From Candidatus Saccharimonadota bacterium (GTDB lineage: Bacteria > Patescibacteriota > Saccharimonadia > Saccharimonadales > VXPC01): a stretch of 34,226 bases of DNA. The notes below the pieces were generated by a model. That model did not search any database, was not told where the DNA came from, and saw only the letters and a program-made list of their open reading frames with translations. A program made the position numbers and the translations under genes. Below, piece after piece: positions 27,701 to 34,179 of the stretch. The stretch spans positions 126,230 through 160,455 of the forward strand of contig JAPOWB010000008.1 of assembly GCA_026707815.1 (NCBI GenBank), in the 5' to 3' direction. The number at the start of each line of letters is the position of its first letter. The stretch's first letter is position 1.

Positions 27701-27982
27701 GCTCAAAATCTCCACTTAGGACGATTTGCCGGAGTCACTGGCAATGATGTTGGTACCACCCAAGCCGTTGACTGCTTGGAAGTTTCAAGCCACTTTAGAC
27801 GCCCAACTGGAGATTCAACGAAATACTGTGGTTTTGGCTCTGAGGGGGATACGCCCAACAATATGGCTGGAGAAGAAATTAACTTACTGCCTGAATATTA
27901 TATTGGTTTACCATCTCTGCCACCTTGGGATGAATGGATGTACGAACGAGATAGTTTTGCTATTAAAGCTCTCAATTGGTAA
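21719..27982 (+). CDS. Giant secreted surface protein with tandem domains and repetitive beta-rich C-terminus
   Basis: 2087 residues. The N-terminus has basic residues, a hydrophobic stretch (about 18-40) and a VHA|SN signal-peptidase-like site near 47, so it is exported. Four related domains follow. Each has a hydrophobic IDL/VDI-type strand and ends in a Cys-x-[IL]-Y strand followed by a hydrophobic strand: KCLIYFTHLKF (419-429), HFIVDI (494) to DCVIYVSELMW (570-580), GRLIIDL (652) to NCYLYMHSLKW (746-756), and DRFMIDL (838) to LCHIYINILNL (925-935). A Cys-rich patch lies near 1098-1121. Around 1708-1830 there is an IYRPVIRPYVKVFYSSLIIG block, which I recall in Saccharibacterial surface proteins. 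From about 1824 the C-terminus repeats short beta strands (TTLYVNGDVWIKDNI, IFIIAKGNIYIDPS, KLVVNGALIAQNLHLG), as in bactofilin or beta-helix folds. There is no LPxTG and no C-terminal membrane segment. A role in adhesion or host-cell contact is inference only. Confidence 0.75.
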   Translation: MLKTQKLQSIKRYHLNLKSALLIIATIFGNIFFIAIFYLNFNNIVHASNWWDGVASGSNCILPNPEKCPLMLSDHVRDEISSSIPAIPERSHLDNVKYDYTAVHHPIQIFEITHVTSSPATFKIYCRNITTELNIDHLVDDGEATPLSGGRYQPSRGGWKEKNIRLNIYDSEDVLKFEKLNACPSSPKHMEKGWGGWLNTNGSWEVEQGYHISLEYSDKNGLSYFHYTVECEDCEATIDTKRKLYNDPSIASHPDPQYPGRPEGTEGDAVFGRTVLGWYDSSDSEYQFKCRLENRHVDQVYLFDDDSGYKSAIHKYGTGSIEITASDSNNKTSTFLQTFEWPGGLNNTGLYTIYQNHRYIPLTDVQEWLKKADTSPPYTLQFTIPRRNYASCSVIYNDPKPLIGAINMTLGPESDGAYKCLIYFTHLKFVDTNLTPPNPELRLTIKKWGNNNGVLLQSVANPLPATGDPLTNASPSQLLNPPPPAVNAASHKDHFIVDITNSPKHLRALRDKLKAYEFEIRHVDTENNINKVIAETLPWHSDNGNINKIKNQIDKCLEKYRKLTVSITADCVIYVSELMWTSSNPNNKHPKLTIKGKNTSEPYKFPVGGTNKKVFYQRLEDGGESVQYWYSNPLPKALSLTSADLEKPEHDGRLIIDLKKAPSILRGIQNNTYTLTDFVFWVRGYERTPNSDRTIWFTSTSENYSHSKKDIFESTWELPPGQTLKDVALRCAGDVDVTGEIRMTNNCYLYMHSLKWEAQPNAKLQVVLAYNESQAKQIQDQAKINNHIKTYSIQKLRPSTTGIIESSANLLNNGLHKQVDAPAQGFNVDDITVTNPVDRFMIDLYEVTSIKDSSGSLISQPGHSSQNIYQKLKQLKAFVIGHKDSSDNFHFWDGDTNTPTISEIPIQQVPDQYCGLRAEVYADDLCHIYINILNLPSNQTSSSVEINPFVKDSPNTRYTNPKIEQVDSTFDLGFGMILDAFGAPLTDALTLRDVDYRTLVTINSSTGNITTPMTIDYKNGYATYRQRIENWPKNTDKPDQPVCDKEPGECSPSAGETFKFKLEPGSSHPVSSASEAYNHSYNIQGASRNVVRSAGHHSCSAGTYPCGTEENPRTCTRWRSCGASHSFSYLTATPGSPGHAQILWSQMRALTQADIDNMMEAINLNNHDVDTYTILTQDNVGSSTTNQVPVGINIQFTAPDQIISSPGNQPDVTLSGFQSSSRVNFERTIYDLKIYFSLYELKEPITSSRRIKFNESQRFRIVNGGSESQIWSYDNDGENASGDEIRLYGWGALEDLAASGGTWDLTISQRISYSWETWAPNPGHAGDFSSWRTRTAPKSHPGGTLEARGTWGACSRTLIVQVPDCNTWDMRDPPVTSRHFSANTENSASGRRSHEVFDVGEQEPRSKLEYINRNRHFHILGLPKYSVIRDDPYKNIGGNSTGAARQIPTGQIDATQKQIQKSDRDFIKEKPTTINYPGSYQVTWIPTWRSDARRSPWTGDNLGPWKGKEIEQTSCFNNNPTLTSPKLEKPTYVWADPPNCEVTLWKIYELGAGGGNTLGVTLKNPNKAPMRIDKVELLVTPKVGASRFTSNNSEEVIGSNQAEGQIIPANSSVNIEFTSAGQARLGRHFAHPSQLGQHYYEWKVQTSMGVETWSTKYRDVAGNNNGLNHRSWFEKTGQAPGTATSNTERIITEESNDTPPIEPAFSNHCVGIYRPVIRPYVKVFYSSLIIGGRFNPSEGRNCPNLDFSQVKGYILGHTNPNPIEDIDGDGNTHGDITGSSTEYSLQVTNQIDGFYSASQRQSKFDPSPKAPSGLTLGNTNPTLKYGGHYGKQETCIANYWRKVDKVPSLRSNWLLGDTLYLSDQRSRLHTYDVGGGKYKYNGDLIIRNNSASSLNLKTTLYVNGDVWIKDNIYNNNDNLPWTHPVQIGYIFIIAKGNIYIDPSVTNIDAILVAYPESHNDDDTGRIWTCDPEGLGRDNHYYACNKKLVVNGALIAQNLHLGRFAGVTGNDVGTTQAVDCLEVSSHFRRPTGDSTKYCGFGSEGDTPNNMAGEEINLLPEYYIGLPSLPPWDEWMYERDSFAIKALNW

Positions 27983-27990
27983 AGAAAGCC

Positions 27991-28947
27991 ATGCTTTTCC
28001 GTCAAGCAATTGTTGATTACCTTGAATATTTAGAGATAGAGAAAAATCTCTCTCAAAAAACCATTGCCAATTATGATGCTTATTTAAAAAGATTGCTTGA
28101 TTTTGCTGGCGATGATTTAAAACTGGAAGATATCGACTTAGAGCTAATCAGACAATGGAGATTATGGCTGAATCGCTTGGGTGGTCTTAAACAAGCCCAG
28201 CTATCTAAGATAACTCAAAATTATCATCTAATTGCTCTGAGGAATCTCTTAAAATATGCCTCTAAGAGAAATTTGCAGGTCTTAAACTATGGTCAAATTG
28301 AACTAGCCAATGTCAAACGTCAAGCCGTTAGCTTCTTGACATTGGAAGAAATAGATAGGTTGATGGAAGTTTGTTCTTCTAATAATCTGAATTCTTTAAG
28401 AAATCGAGCTATTTTAGAATTGCTCTTCAGTAGTGGTCTGAGAGTTTCTGAGCTGACTAATTTAAATAAGGATCACATTAATCTAAAAAACAGAGAATTC
28501 GTCGTTAGAGGTAAAGGCCAGAAAGATCGTCTAGTCTTCATCACTGATGAAGCGGCTGATCATTTACAGAAATACTTAAATCAAAGAACTGATAACGCTT
28601 CTGCTCTTTTTATTAATACTTCAGCTAATAAACAGAAAGATGTTCAACAAGATGGCAATTACTTAAGATTAACCCCCAGAAGCATTCAGAGAATAATCCA
28701 AAAATTAGCTCTGCAAGCCGGCATCACCAAGAAAGTTACTCCCCATACCTTAAGACACAGCTTTGCTACCAATTTATTAAGTAATGGGGCAGATTTGAGA
28801 AGCATCCAAGTCATGTTGGGGCATGCCAATATTGCCACAACTCAAATATATACCCATACGACAGATTTACAATTGAAAAATATTCATCAGCATTATCACT
28901 CTAAAAATAAAGCTCAGAAAGAAAGATTAAAGCAACCATCTCAATAA
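27991..28947 (+). CDS. Tyrosine recombinase, XerC/XerD type
   Basis: Tyrosine recombinases of this type resolve chromosome dimers at dif with FtsK, or act as integrases. The N-terminal SAM-like domain (YLEYLEIEKNLSQKTIANYD) is followed by the catalytic domain with all active residues: R151 in SSGLRVSELT, K175 in RGKGQKDR, H252 and R255 in TPHTLRHSFAT, H278 in LGHANIATT and Tyr287 in TQIYTH. The length of 318 with ATG at 27991 is typical of XerC/D. The frame also opens at a TTG at 27976 inside the preceding gene, which I reject. It starts 8 bases after the giant surface-protein gene, so the two are probably co-transcribed. I found no dif-like sequence nearby. No other recombinase is visible, so a housekeeping Xer role with the window's FtsK is plausible. 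Confidence 0.9.
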   Translation: MLFRQAIVDYLEYLEIEKNLSQKTIANYDAYLKRLLDFAGDDLKLEDIDLELIRQWRLWLNRLGGLKQAQLSKITQNYHLIALRNLLKYASKRNLQVLNYGQIELANVKRQAVSFLTLEEIDRLMEVCSSNNLNSLRNRAILELLFSSGLRVSELTNLNKDHINLKNREFVVRGKGQKDRLVFITDEAADHLQKYLNQRTDNASALFINTSANKQKDVQQDGNYLRLTPRSIQRIIQKLALQAGITKKVTPHTLRHSFATNLLSNGADLRSIQVMLGHANIATTQIYTHTTDLQLKNIHQHYHSKNKAQKERLKQPSQ

Positions 28948-28957
28948 TGAGTTATTT

Positions 28958-28972
28958 GTGATTGCTAATCAC
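28958..28972. terminator. Small hairpin between convergent genes
   Basis: GTGATT-GCT-AATCAC is a perfect 6-bp stem with a 3-base loop between the recombinase (+) and ATPase (-) stops. No T-run follows on either strand, so termination is uncertain. Confidence 0.3.
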
Positions 28973-29011
28973 TGCAAGAGGGCGACAGAATATATAGAGC
29001 TCCATCAAAGA

Positions 29012-30355
29012 TTACACTAAAAAGAAGTATGGTAGAGGAATATTAATGATATTCTCTGCCTCGTATAGCTGTAGAGGTGATCTAGAAAACATAACGCCAT
29101 AATCACATTTCATATTTTTCATAGTGGTTCTTACTTGATGAATGTCTTTTTGCCCCAAACCAAACTCTAGAGCAATTTGATGGTTATTGAGAATCTTCAA
29201 AATAAAATCACAGTAACCCAAATCTTTCTTAGTATAAAGATAGGTTAAAGAAGCCTTTCTTTTGCTAATAAATTCCCTATAGTAATGTAGACCAGCAATA
29301 TCTTCCAAGAGATTGCCTTGTCGAGTAATAGTGGTGGATGATTTGCTCGATAAACTACTATAAGCATCTCTAATAGCTGAACTCATAAACTGATAACGAG
29401 CAGGAGCTTTAATATTAATAGAATTCCTGCCATAGGCTGGAATTCGAATTAAAACTTCAGCCACAACCAAAGCTTCCAACATATCGGAAACTAAGGCCGT
29501 TGGCACCTCTAGATTACTGCTTAAAGTCCGCAGACTGGGGGTTGAACTGCTATCAGCTAAAAAATAAATTAATCTCCTGATTTTAGAAATCGAGCGGTGA
29601 TTAAAATTAAAACGCTTGTCAGTCACCAAATCATCAACCAAAACCTTGTCAATATTATCCAAAACTGCTTGTTGAAATTTGTATTTGGCAAGATTAATAG
29701 CAAAAGGCATTGTCCCTTCTGTCATATATGTGTAAATATTATTAAGATCATATCGTTGCCAAGCTCTATGATACAGAGGTTCTAAATCTTTTAATTTTTG
29801 ATAAACTTGTTCAGTTGATTGGGCATAGTAAATACTGGTAAGTAATTTATCTTTCAAGCCCTTAATAGGCAGCTTGTTATAAGCTATCATCTGATATTCA
29901 GTAAAATTTAAAGGATATAATCGTTCTATAGAAGCTCGACGACCAGCCGTATGGGCATCCAGTTGCAAGTATGTCGACGCTGAACCCGTACATAAAATAA
30001 ATAAATTAGAGTTTTGATCATGAATGGTTTTTAATTTTAAAGCCCAATCAGATTCCATTTGGATTTCGTCTATAAATAAAAATATTGGCTTATCTATTTG
30101 GAATAATTGTGCCCCCAAAATACGCTCATAGGCTTCAATAACATCCAACAAATTGAAATTCAGCGTTTTTAAAACATCAACGGATATATATGCCATATGC
30201 AATTCTTGATTCGAGAATTTGGAGCAAAGATCTTGATAAATCTGAGCCATTAAAGTAGTTTTCCCAACTTCTCTTAGTCCCGGCATAATTACCCACCGGC
30301 GGTTTGAATTATCATGAATGAAATCATTGATGTATTTTTGCAAGACAACTTTCAT
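29012..30355 (-). CDS. AAA_14/DUF4143-type ATPase
   Basis: Residues ~20-150 form a P-loop ATPase: Walker A PGLREVGKTT (25-34; the family usually reads GPRQVGKTT), Walker B IFLFIDEIQ (91-99) and the sensor stretch FILCTGSAS, followed by TAGRRASIERLYPLNFTEYQ, the hallmark 'GR...L.PLSF.EY' of this family. The C-terminal part (about 320-447) is DUF4143-like, with a nuclease-like strand order (DLGYCDFILKIL, IALEFGLGQKD). An intact PD-(D/E)xK site is not certain. These ATPases are abundant in CPR and archaeal genomes, and their function is unknown. 447 residues is normal. The gene faces the recombinase tail to tail and diverges from the HaeIII-like operon across a palindrome-bearing spacer. Confidence 0.85.
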   Translation of the reverse strand: MKVVLQKYINDFIHDNSNRRWVIMPGLREVGKTTLMAQIYQDLCSKFSNQELHMAYISVDVLKTLNFNLLDVIEAYERILGAQLFQIDKPIFLFIDEIQMESDWALKLKTIHDQNSNLFILCTGSASTYLQLDAHTAGRRASIERLYPLNFTEYQMIAYNKLPIKGLKDKLLTSIYYAQSTEQVYQKLKDLEPLYHRAWQRYDLNNIYTYMTEGTMPFAINLAKYKFQQAVLDNIDKVLVDDLVTDKRFNFNHRSISKIRRLIYFLADSSSTPSLRTLSSNLEVPTALVSDMLEALVVAEVLIRIPAYGRNSINIKAPARYQFMSSAIRDAYSSLSSKSSTTITRQGNLLEDIAGLHYYREFISKRKASLTYLYTKKDLGYCDFILKILNNHQIALEFGLGQKDIHQVRTTMKNMKCDYGVMFSRSPLQLYEAENIINIPLPYFFLV

Positions 30356-30461
30356 ATTTCTAGCAAAATATTTTTTTGACTAATTTCATAAACCAAATGG
30401 TTGTTTTGAATTTGATTATTTAAATAATTGATCAATTTATCCATGACCTTAAGGCATCAAG

Positions 30462-30522
30462 TTCTGTCTACTTAGAGTAGTACAGAAGTCCCTTGGTGCT
30501 GTCAACTTGCAAGTAGACAGAA
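30462..30522. repeat. 61-bp interrupted palindrome upstream of the ATPase and R-M genes
   Basis: TTCTGTCTACTT (30462-30473) and its exact complement AAGTAGACAGAA (30511-30522) flank 37 bases. The left arm also has a near-complement close by (AGTAGTACAGAA), and the inner part has ACAG/CTGT, so alternative hairpins are possible. The rest of the 360-bp spacer 30356-30715 has no frame; its right end holds the HaeIII-like promoter. It could be an operator, a small hairpin RNA or the remains of a miniature mobile element. Confidence 0.65.
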
Positions 30523-30665
30523 AAGATAATCTTTAATGTTAACTAATTTATGCATTATGTTTAATTTCTCCAGACGACTAGTTTTGATTACTGCATAAAC
30601 TATGAGAATTTGAACTAACCCACTACATAATGGGTAGCAAGCAATTCTGATCCCATGAAAACTAT

Positions 30666-30695
30666 TTGATATATCATAACCAAAATAGATATACT
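30666..30695 (+). promoter_or_regulatory. Predicted promoter of the HaeIII-like operon
   Basis: TTGATA (30666-30671), an 18-base spacer and TATACT (30690-30695) match the sigma70 consensus at five of six positions each. The start would be near 30702, about 20 bases before the ATG, with no clear Shine-Dalgarno. Confidence 0.6.
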
Positions 30696-30721
30696 TTACT
30701 TAGATATAGAATCAATTGGAT

Positions 30722-31708
30722 ATGCGTTCATTAAAATCTCCGCAAATGATATCAGGCAAATCATTTGAATACGCTTTACTAATACAATTCTATGGAAAAC
30801 TCAAGCAAACCACTACGGTTAAAATTATCAAAAACTCATCTTTTAGGATTGCTAAAGAATGCTTTGGCTTTCTTTCAACCGATAGACGGAGTGATTATTT
30901 GTTGACAGCAAGTTTTGCTGTTAATTTCTTTATAGATATTGAGCCTCGGTTAAACAATCATCTAAATAACAGCGATTGTTTGCAACTAGAAATAGCCCAA
31001 GACTCCAGAGGTGAATTGGGGGATGCAAGAGATATTCTAATTATTAGATCTCTGCAAGATTGGGAAATAGGTATCTCTGTTAAAAATAATCACAGAGCCA
31101 TTAAACATTCACGTTTATCATATAGCATTGATTTTGGACAAAAATGGCTAGGTATAAATGTTTCTCAGCAATATTTAAATGATATTAAGCCCATTTTTCA
31201 GCAATTAGAAGAGATTAAAAGATTAACCAATAATACCAGAAAATGGAAAGAACTAGATAATCACCATTCGTCAATATACAAGCCTTTACTAGTAGCCTTT
31301 CGGTCTGAATTAGGTAGACTCCATGATGTAAATTCCTTGAAAGTATCACAGAATCTAATAAAATACTTAATTGGTAAAAAAGACTTTTATAAAGTTATTA
31401 AATTAAAAAATCAAATTGAAATCCAAGCCTATAATTTCAATCAAACTCTAAATTTATCCTTCAAAAATCAGAACCCTCTATACATAATTCCTGCGATCAA
31501 ATTGCCAACCAAAATTTTAGATATTAGATTTAAGCCTAATAGTCAAACAACAGTGACAGTAAAATTGAATTATGGCTGGGAACTATCTTTTAGAATTCAT
31601 AATGCTAGTTCAAAGGTTGAACCATCTTTAAAATTTGATATTCAACTTCTGAAATCTCCTAAAAAATTATTCAAAAATCATTTAAATATTGTTGGGAATA
31701 AAGACTGA
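30722..31708 (+). CDS. Type II restriction endonuclease, HaeIII-like (GGCC)
   Basis: It cuts unmethylated GGCC, by homology. I recognise the HaeIII family across the whole length: KIIKNSSFRIAKECFGF, AVNFFIDIEPRL, ARDILIIRSLQDWEIGIS, VKNNHRAIKHSRLSYSIDFG, KWKELDNHHSSIYKPLLVAF, KYLIGKKDFYKVI and a closing LSFRIHNASSKVEPSLKFDI. The conserved Asp in GDARDI and the Glu-x-x-x-x-Lys of WEIGISVKNNH probably belong to the nuclease site. I chose ATG at 30722 (328 residues); a TTG at 30716 is possible. The stop overlaps the methyltransferase start as TGATG, so the two proteins are coupled. The gene looks intact. It is likely horizontally acquired, as R-M pairs are, but GGCC scarcity in the window suggests long residence. 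Confidence 0.92.
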   Translation: MRSLKSPQMISGKSFEYALLIQFYGKLKQTTTVKIIKNSSFRIAKECFGFLSTDRRSDYLLTASFAVNFFIDIEPRLNNHLNNSDCLQLEIAQDSRGELGDARDILIIRSLQDWEIGISVKNNHRAIKHSRLSYSIDFGQKWLGINVSQQYLNDIKPIFQQLEEIKRLTNNTRKWKELDNHHSSIYKPLLVAFRSELGRLHDVNSLKVSQNLIKYLIGKKDFYKVIKLKNQIEIQAYNFNQTLNLSFKNQNPLYIIPAIKLPTKILDIRFKPNSQTTVTVKLNYGWELSFRIHNASSKVEPSLKFDIQLLKSPKKLFKNHLNIVGNKD

Positions 31709-32766
31709 TGAAAATAGTATCCTTATTTACTGGTTGTGGAGGACTGGACTTAGGCTTTAAACAAGCTGGATTTGACATCATTTGGGCAAACGAATTTGAT
31801 AAAACAATTTGGGATACCATCAGAATTAATTTTCCTACAGTCAACTTAGATACTAGGAGCATTACTGACATTAAATCTAGTCAAATTCCTTCTGCTGAAG
31901 GTCTTATAGGCGGTCCGCCTTGTCAAAGTTGGTCTGAAGCTGGAAGTCGGAGGGGTATCAATGATAATAGAGGTAAATTATTCTATGAATATATAAGAAT
32001 ATTAAAAGCTAAACAGCCTAAATTCTTCATCGCTGAAAATGTGGCAGGAATATTGCATAAAAGACATGCATCGGCTTTGGGTAATATTATCACTAAATTT
32101 TCTGATGCCGGCTATCAATTATCAATCAAGCTTCTCAATGCCTCCGATTTTAATGTCCCCCAAGATCGTCTGCGGGTATTTATAGTTGGTTATCATCGAA
32201 GTTTAAATAGACGATTTCAATTTCCAAAACCTAGTAAATATAAAACAAATATGAAAGAGGCAATTTGGGATCTTAGAAAGATTAAACCAACTAAGATTTT
32301 AAATACGACTGTCATAAATGAAGATTTACAAACTCAAAACCATCATTATCTAGATAGCACTTTTTCCTCTAGATACATGTCTAGAAATAGAGTCAGGCAA
32401 TGGCATGAGCCATCTTTTACCATTCAAGCCAATGGTCGACACATACCTCTCCACCCTCAGGCTCCTAAAATGAAATTAGCATCTGCTAATCAACGAATGT
32501 TTGACGAACAACAATTAAAAAAATATCGGCGATTATCAGTTAGAGAATGTGCTAGAATTCAAACCTTTCCCGATGATTTTATCTTGCAATACAATAAAAT
32601 CAACAATGGCTATAAAATGATTGGCAATGCTGTACCTGTAAATTTGTCTCAATGCTTAGCTCAACAAATTTTAATTGATTTGACAGATAGTGATATTTCC
32701 TCTAGGGATACAGAAGAAAGTCAATTAGAGCTGTTTGATGTTCAAATGCAAAAGATGGTCAAATAA
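31708..32766 (+). CDS. DNA (cytosine-5) methyltransferase, HaeIII-like (GGCC)
   Basis: It methylates the inner cytosine of GGCC (by homology to M.HaeIII) and protects against the partner nuclease. The C5-methyltransferase motifs appear in order: I FTGCGGLDLGF (7-17), IV LIGGPPCQSWSEAG with catalytic Cys72, VI FIAENVAGI, VIII VPQDRLRVFIVGY, then the target-recognition region with SRYMSRNRVRQWHEPSFTIQ (motif IX side). RLSVRECARIQTFPDDF and GYKMIGNAVPVNLSQCLAQ form motif X. The recognition region follows M.HaeIII closely (MSRNRVRQW and HPQAPKM), which supports the GGCC assignment. 352 residues, with all motifs complete. Confidence 0.94.
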   Translation: MKIVSLFTGCGGLDLGFKQAGFDIIWANEFDKTIWDTIRINFPTVNLDTRSITDIKSSQIPSAEGLIGGPPCQSWSEAGSRRGINDNRGKLFYEYIRILKAKQPKFFIAENVAGILHKRHASALGNIITKFSDAGYQLSIKLLNASDFNVPQDRLRVFIVGYHRSLNRRFQFPKPSKYKTNMKEAIWDLRKIKPTKILNTTVINEDLQTQNHHYLDSTFSSRYMSRNRVRQWHEPSFTIQANGRHIPLHPQAPKMKLASANQRMFDEQQLKKYRRLSVRECARIQTFPDDFILQYNKINNGYKMIGNAVPVNLSQCLAQQILIDLTDSDISSRDTEESQLELFDVQMQKMVK

Positions 32767-32890
32767 TAAGCTGGAATTAACTTTATATCTCGCACAAAAT
32801 TTATATTTACCAATGGAAAGCCCCGAAATTAATAGGGGTATAACCAGCAAATTTAATTTATCAGTCATTCTTTCACTATTAGTTTTATGA

Positions 32891-33067
32891 GTTAAAATTT
32901 CTGTTTGGTTTTCTAACTTCAAACGTGAGGTTAAACTAACCTCAACTGACTTAGGTCAAATCTATGAAACTATTATGTCTTATGTTAACTACTACAATCA
33001 TTATCGTCTCCACACTACTCTTAAAACCACCCCCTATGCCTATTATCTACAAAATCTCTCAAACTAA
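32891..33067 (+). pseudogene. C-terminal remnant of an IS3/IS481-type transposase
   Basis: I translated this frame by hand. After a TGA it reads VKISVWFSNFKREVKLTSTD, then IYETIMSYVNYYNHYRLHTT and LKTTPYAYYLQNLSN-stop. YNHYRLHTTLKTTPYAYY is the typical end of an rve-type (DDE) integrase core, where the pattern is roughly YNxxRxHxxLxxxTPxxyy. About 58 codons survive; the DDE triad region upstream is missing and 32767-32890 holds no recognisable part of it. The stop lies inside the 53-bp sequence repeated inverted at the window end. Confidence 0.75.
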
Positions 33068-33107
33068 ATAATAGCTATTAATCTGTCTAATAAAAAGAAA
33101 CTTGACA
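33055..33107 (+). mobile_element. IS right end, copy 1 (53-bp repeat, inverted partner at 34174-34226)
   Basis: These 53 bases are identical, in inverted orientation, to 34174-34226. They contain the last three codons and stop of the transposase remnant and finish ...CTTGACA. Read inward-out, the tip is TGTCAAGTTTCTTTTTATT, a TG-starting end typical of IS3/IS481-group terminal repeats. Identity ends exactly after CTTGACA (T versus A next), as expected for an element boundary. Confidence 0.75.
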
Positions 33108-33182
33108 TAAATTTACCTTGTTTAGCTTTAGATAATTTAATTAGCAAATCACTCTTTAATTCTTGTAGATAATCAGAATAAA

Positions 33183-33204
33183 AACCCCCTAATTAAAGGG
33201 GGTT
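33183..33204 (-). terminator. Rho-independent terminator, minus strand
   Basis: AACCCCCT and AGGGGGTT form a perfect 8-bp stem around a 6-base loop. Read on the minus strand it is followed by TTTTAT. It lies about 35 bases after the stop of the YDADGN-repeat frame and would end transcripts coming from the EcoRI-like gene side. Confidence 0.75.
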
Positions 33205-33238
33205 ATCAGGTTATATACTTTTAAGGGGTAAAAATTAA

Positions 33239-33562
33239 TTAGTGGTAATACCTAGTATTTATCAACTTGCCATCACCATCAAACCATTCTGATTTAATCT
33301 GATTACCATCAGCATCATATTCATACTTCTCATATCCCTTTGAATTACCATCAGCGTCATAGTTTTCTCTTTTAATCACATTACCATCAGCATCATAGTG
33401 GTCTTGCTGAATAAGATTACCATCAGCACCATAGTATTCAAATTTAACTCTATTACCATCAGCATCATATTCAGACTTATTATATCCCCTTAAATTATCA
33501 TCAGCATCATAGCGTTCATATTTAATCTCATTACCATCAGCATCATATTCATATTTGGGGAC
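33239..33562 (-). pseudogene. Decayed frame of YDADGN-type repeats
   Basis: The minus-strand frame, read by hand, runs 107 codons with no ATG and no credible alternative start; a TAA lies directly upstream. It consists of about seven units of 12 residues (YDADGNVIKREN type), two of them 14 residues (YDADGNSKGYEKYE, YDADDNLRGYNKSE), ending KLINTRYYH-stop. The DNA repeat attaccatcagcatcata recurs on the plus strand at 33302, 33344, 33380, 33416, 33452, 33494 and 33530, so spacing is always 36 or 42 bases and in frame. Such Tyr/Asp/Gly repeats resemble MORN, YwqK or YD-like proteins. It is probably the 3' end of a longer repeat protein cut off by rearrangement. It lies 17 bases after the EcoRI-like gene. 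Confidence 0.65.
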
Positions 33563-33579
33563 TTAGGTAGCAAATAACA

Positions 33580-34179
33580 CTAAAATAAATAATATCTGAT
33601 AGATGTCTCTGCTACTTCCTTTAATATAGGTAGCATTTCTTGTTCAGTCCACATATCGTTTCTATGATACATGGTAATAGGTGCATAAAAATTATTATTA
33701 GCGTTGCCATCTATCTTATGAACATAAATGCGATTTAAACTATAAAACTCATTCATCATGCTTAGTCTAGATACATTTAGTTTTTCATTATCAGAGAAAT
33801 CACACCCCCAAGCAAATAAAACAAATGGGGTTATTTTTTCATGATTAAACATGGCTCTGATGCCAGTTAAGTTTTTACCAAATCTTTCTATGGCATTACC
33901 CTCAGCTTGCAGATCCTTACCCTCTTTAATGCGAGCATCATTTGTGCCTTGTCTTTTTATTTCACTGATTAATACAATTTTATCAGGTCTTTTCTTTAAT
34001 CTGTGCCTTAATATGATAATGCCACCATCAGGCTTTATGGTGCGATAATTGTAGTTAATTGCATTAAACTCAGATCTTACTTTATTATCTTTAATTCTAT
34101 CTATCATGTATTTGAAATTAAGCTCTTTTACATGATCTAAAATGTAATCCCTAAGATATGCTTCAAATCTATTTGTCAA
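33580..34179 (-). pseudogene. EcoRI-like restriction endonuclease, N-terminally truncated
   Basis: The core matches EcoRI (GAATTC): TIKPDGGII (Asp51), IVLISEIKRQG (Glu73, Lys75), the DNA-reading motif EGNAIERFGKN (94-99 is GNAIER) and TPFVLFAWGCDF, ending ETSIRYYLF. These correspond to EcoRI Asp91, Glu111, Lys113 and the GNAIER segment. EcoRI has 277 residues; here there are at most 199. Counting from Asp51 about 40 N-terminal residues are missing, plus roughly ten at the C-terminus. The only upstream start is a TTG lying inside the IS end, so the 5' part was probably replaced by the insertion. The catalytic residues remain, but EcoRI's N-terminal region takes part in dimer and DNA contacts, so activity is doubtful. 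No GAATTC methyltransferase is visible. Unprotected GAATTC sites are common in the window. Confidence 0.75.

Noticed and set aside
32806-32842. GCCCC...GGGG hairpin after the methyltransferase
   Set aside because: Only a four-base GC stem with a ten-base loop and no T-run; too weak to call a terminator.
32725-32922. 65-residue minus-strand frame downstream of the methyltransferase
   Set aside because: It overlaps the methyltransferase 3' end and the transposase remnant, with no motif or start signal.
33302-33547. CRISPR array
   Set aside because: The 36/42-bp periodicity is a protein-coding repeat without unique spacers, kept in frame throughout.
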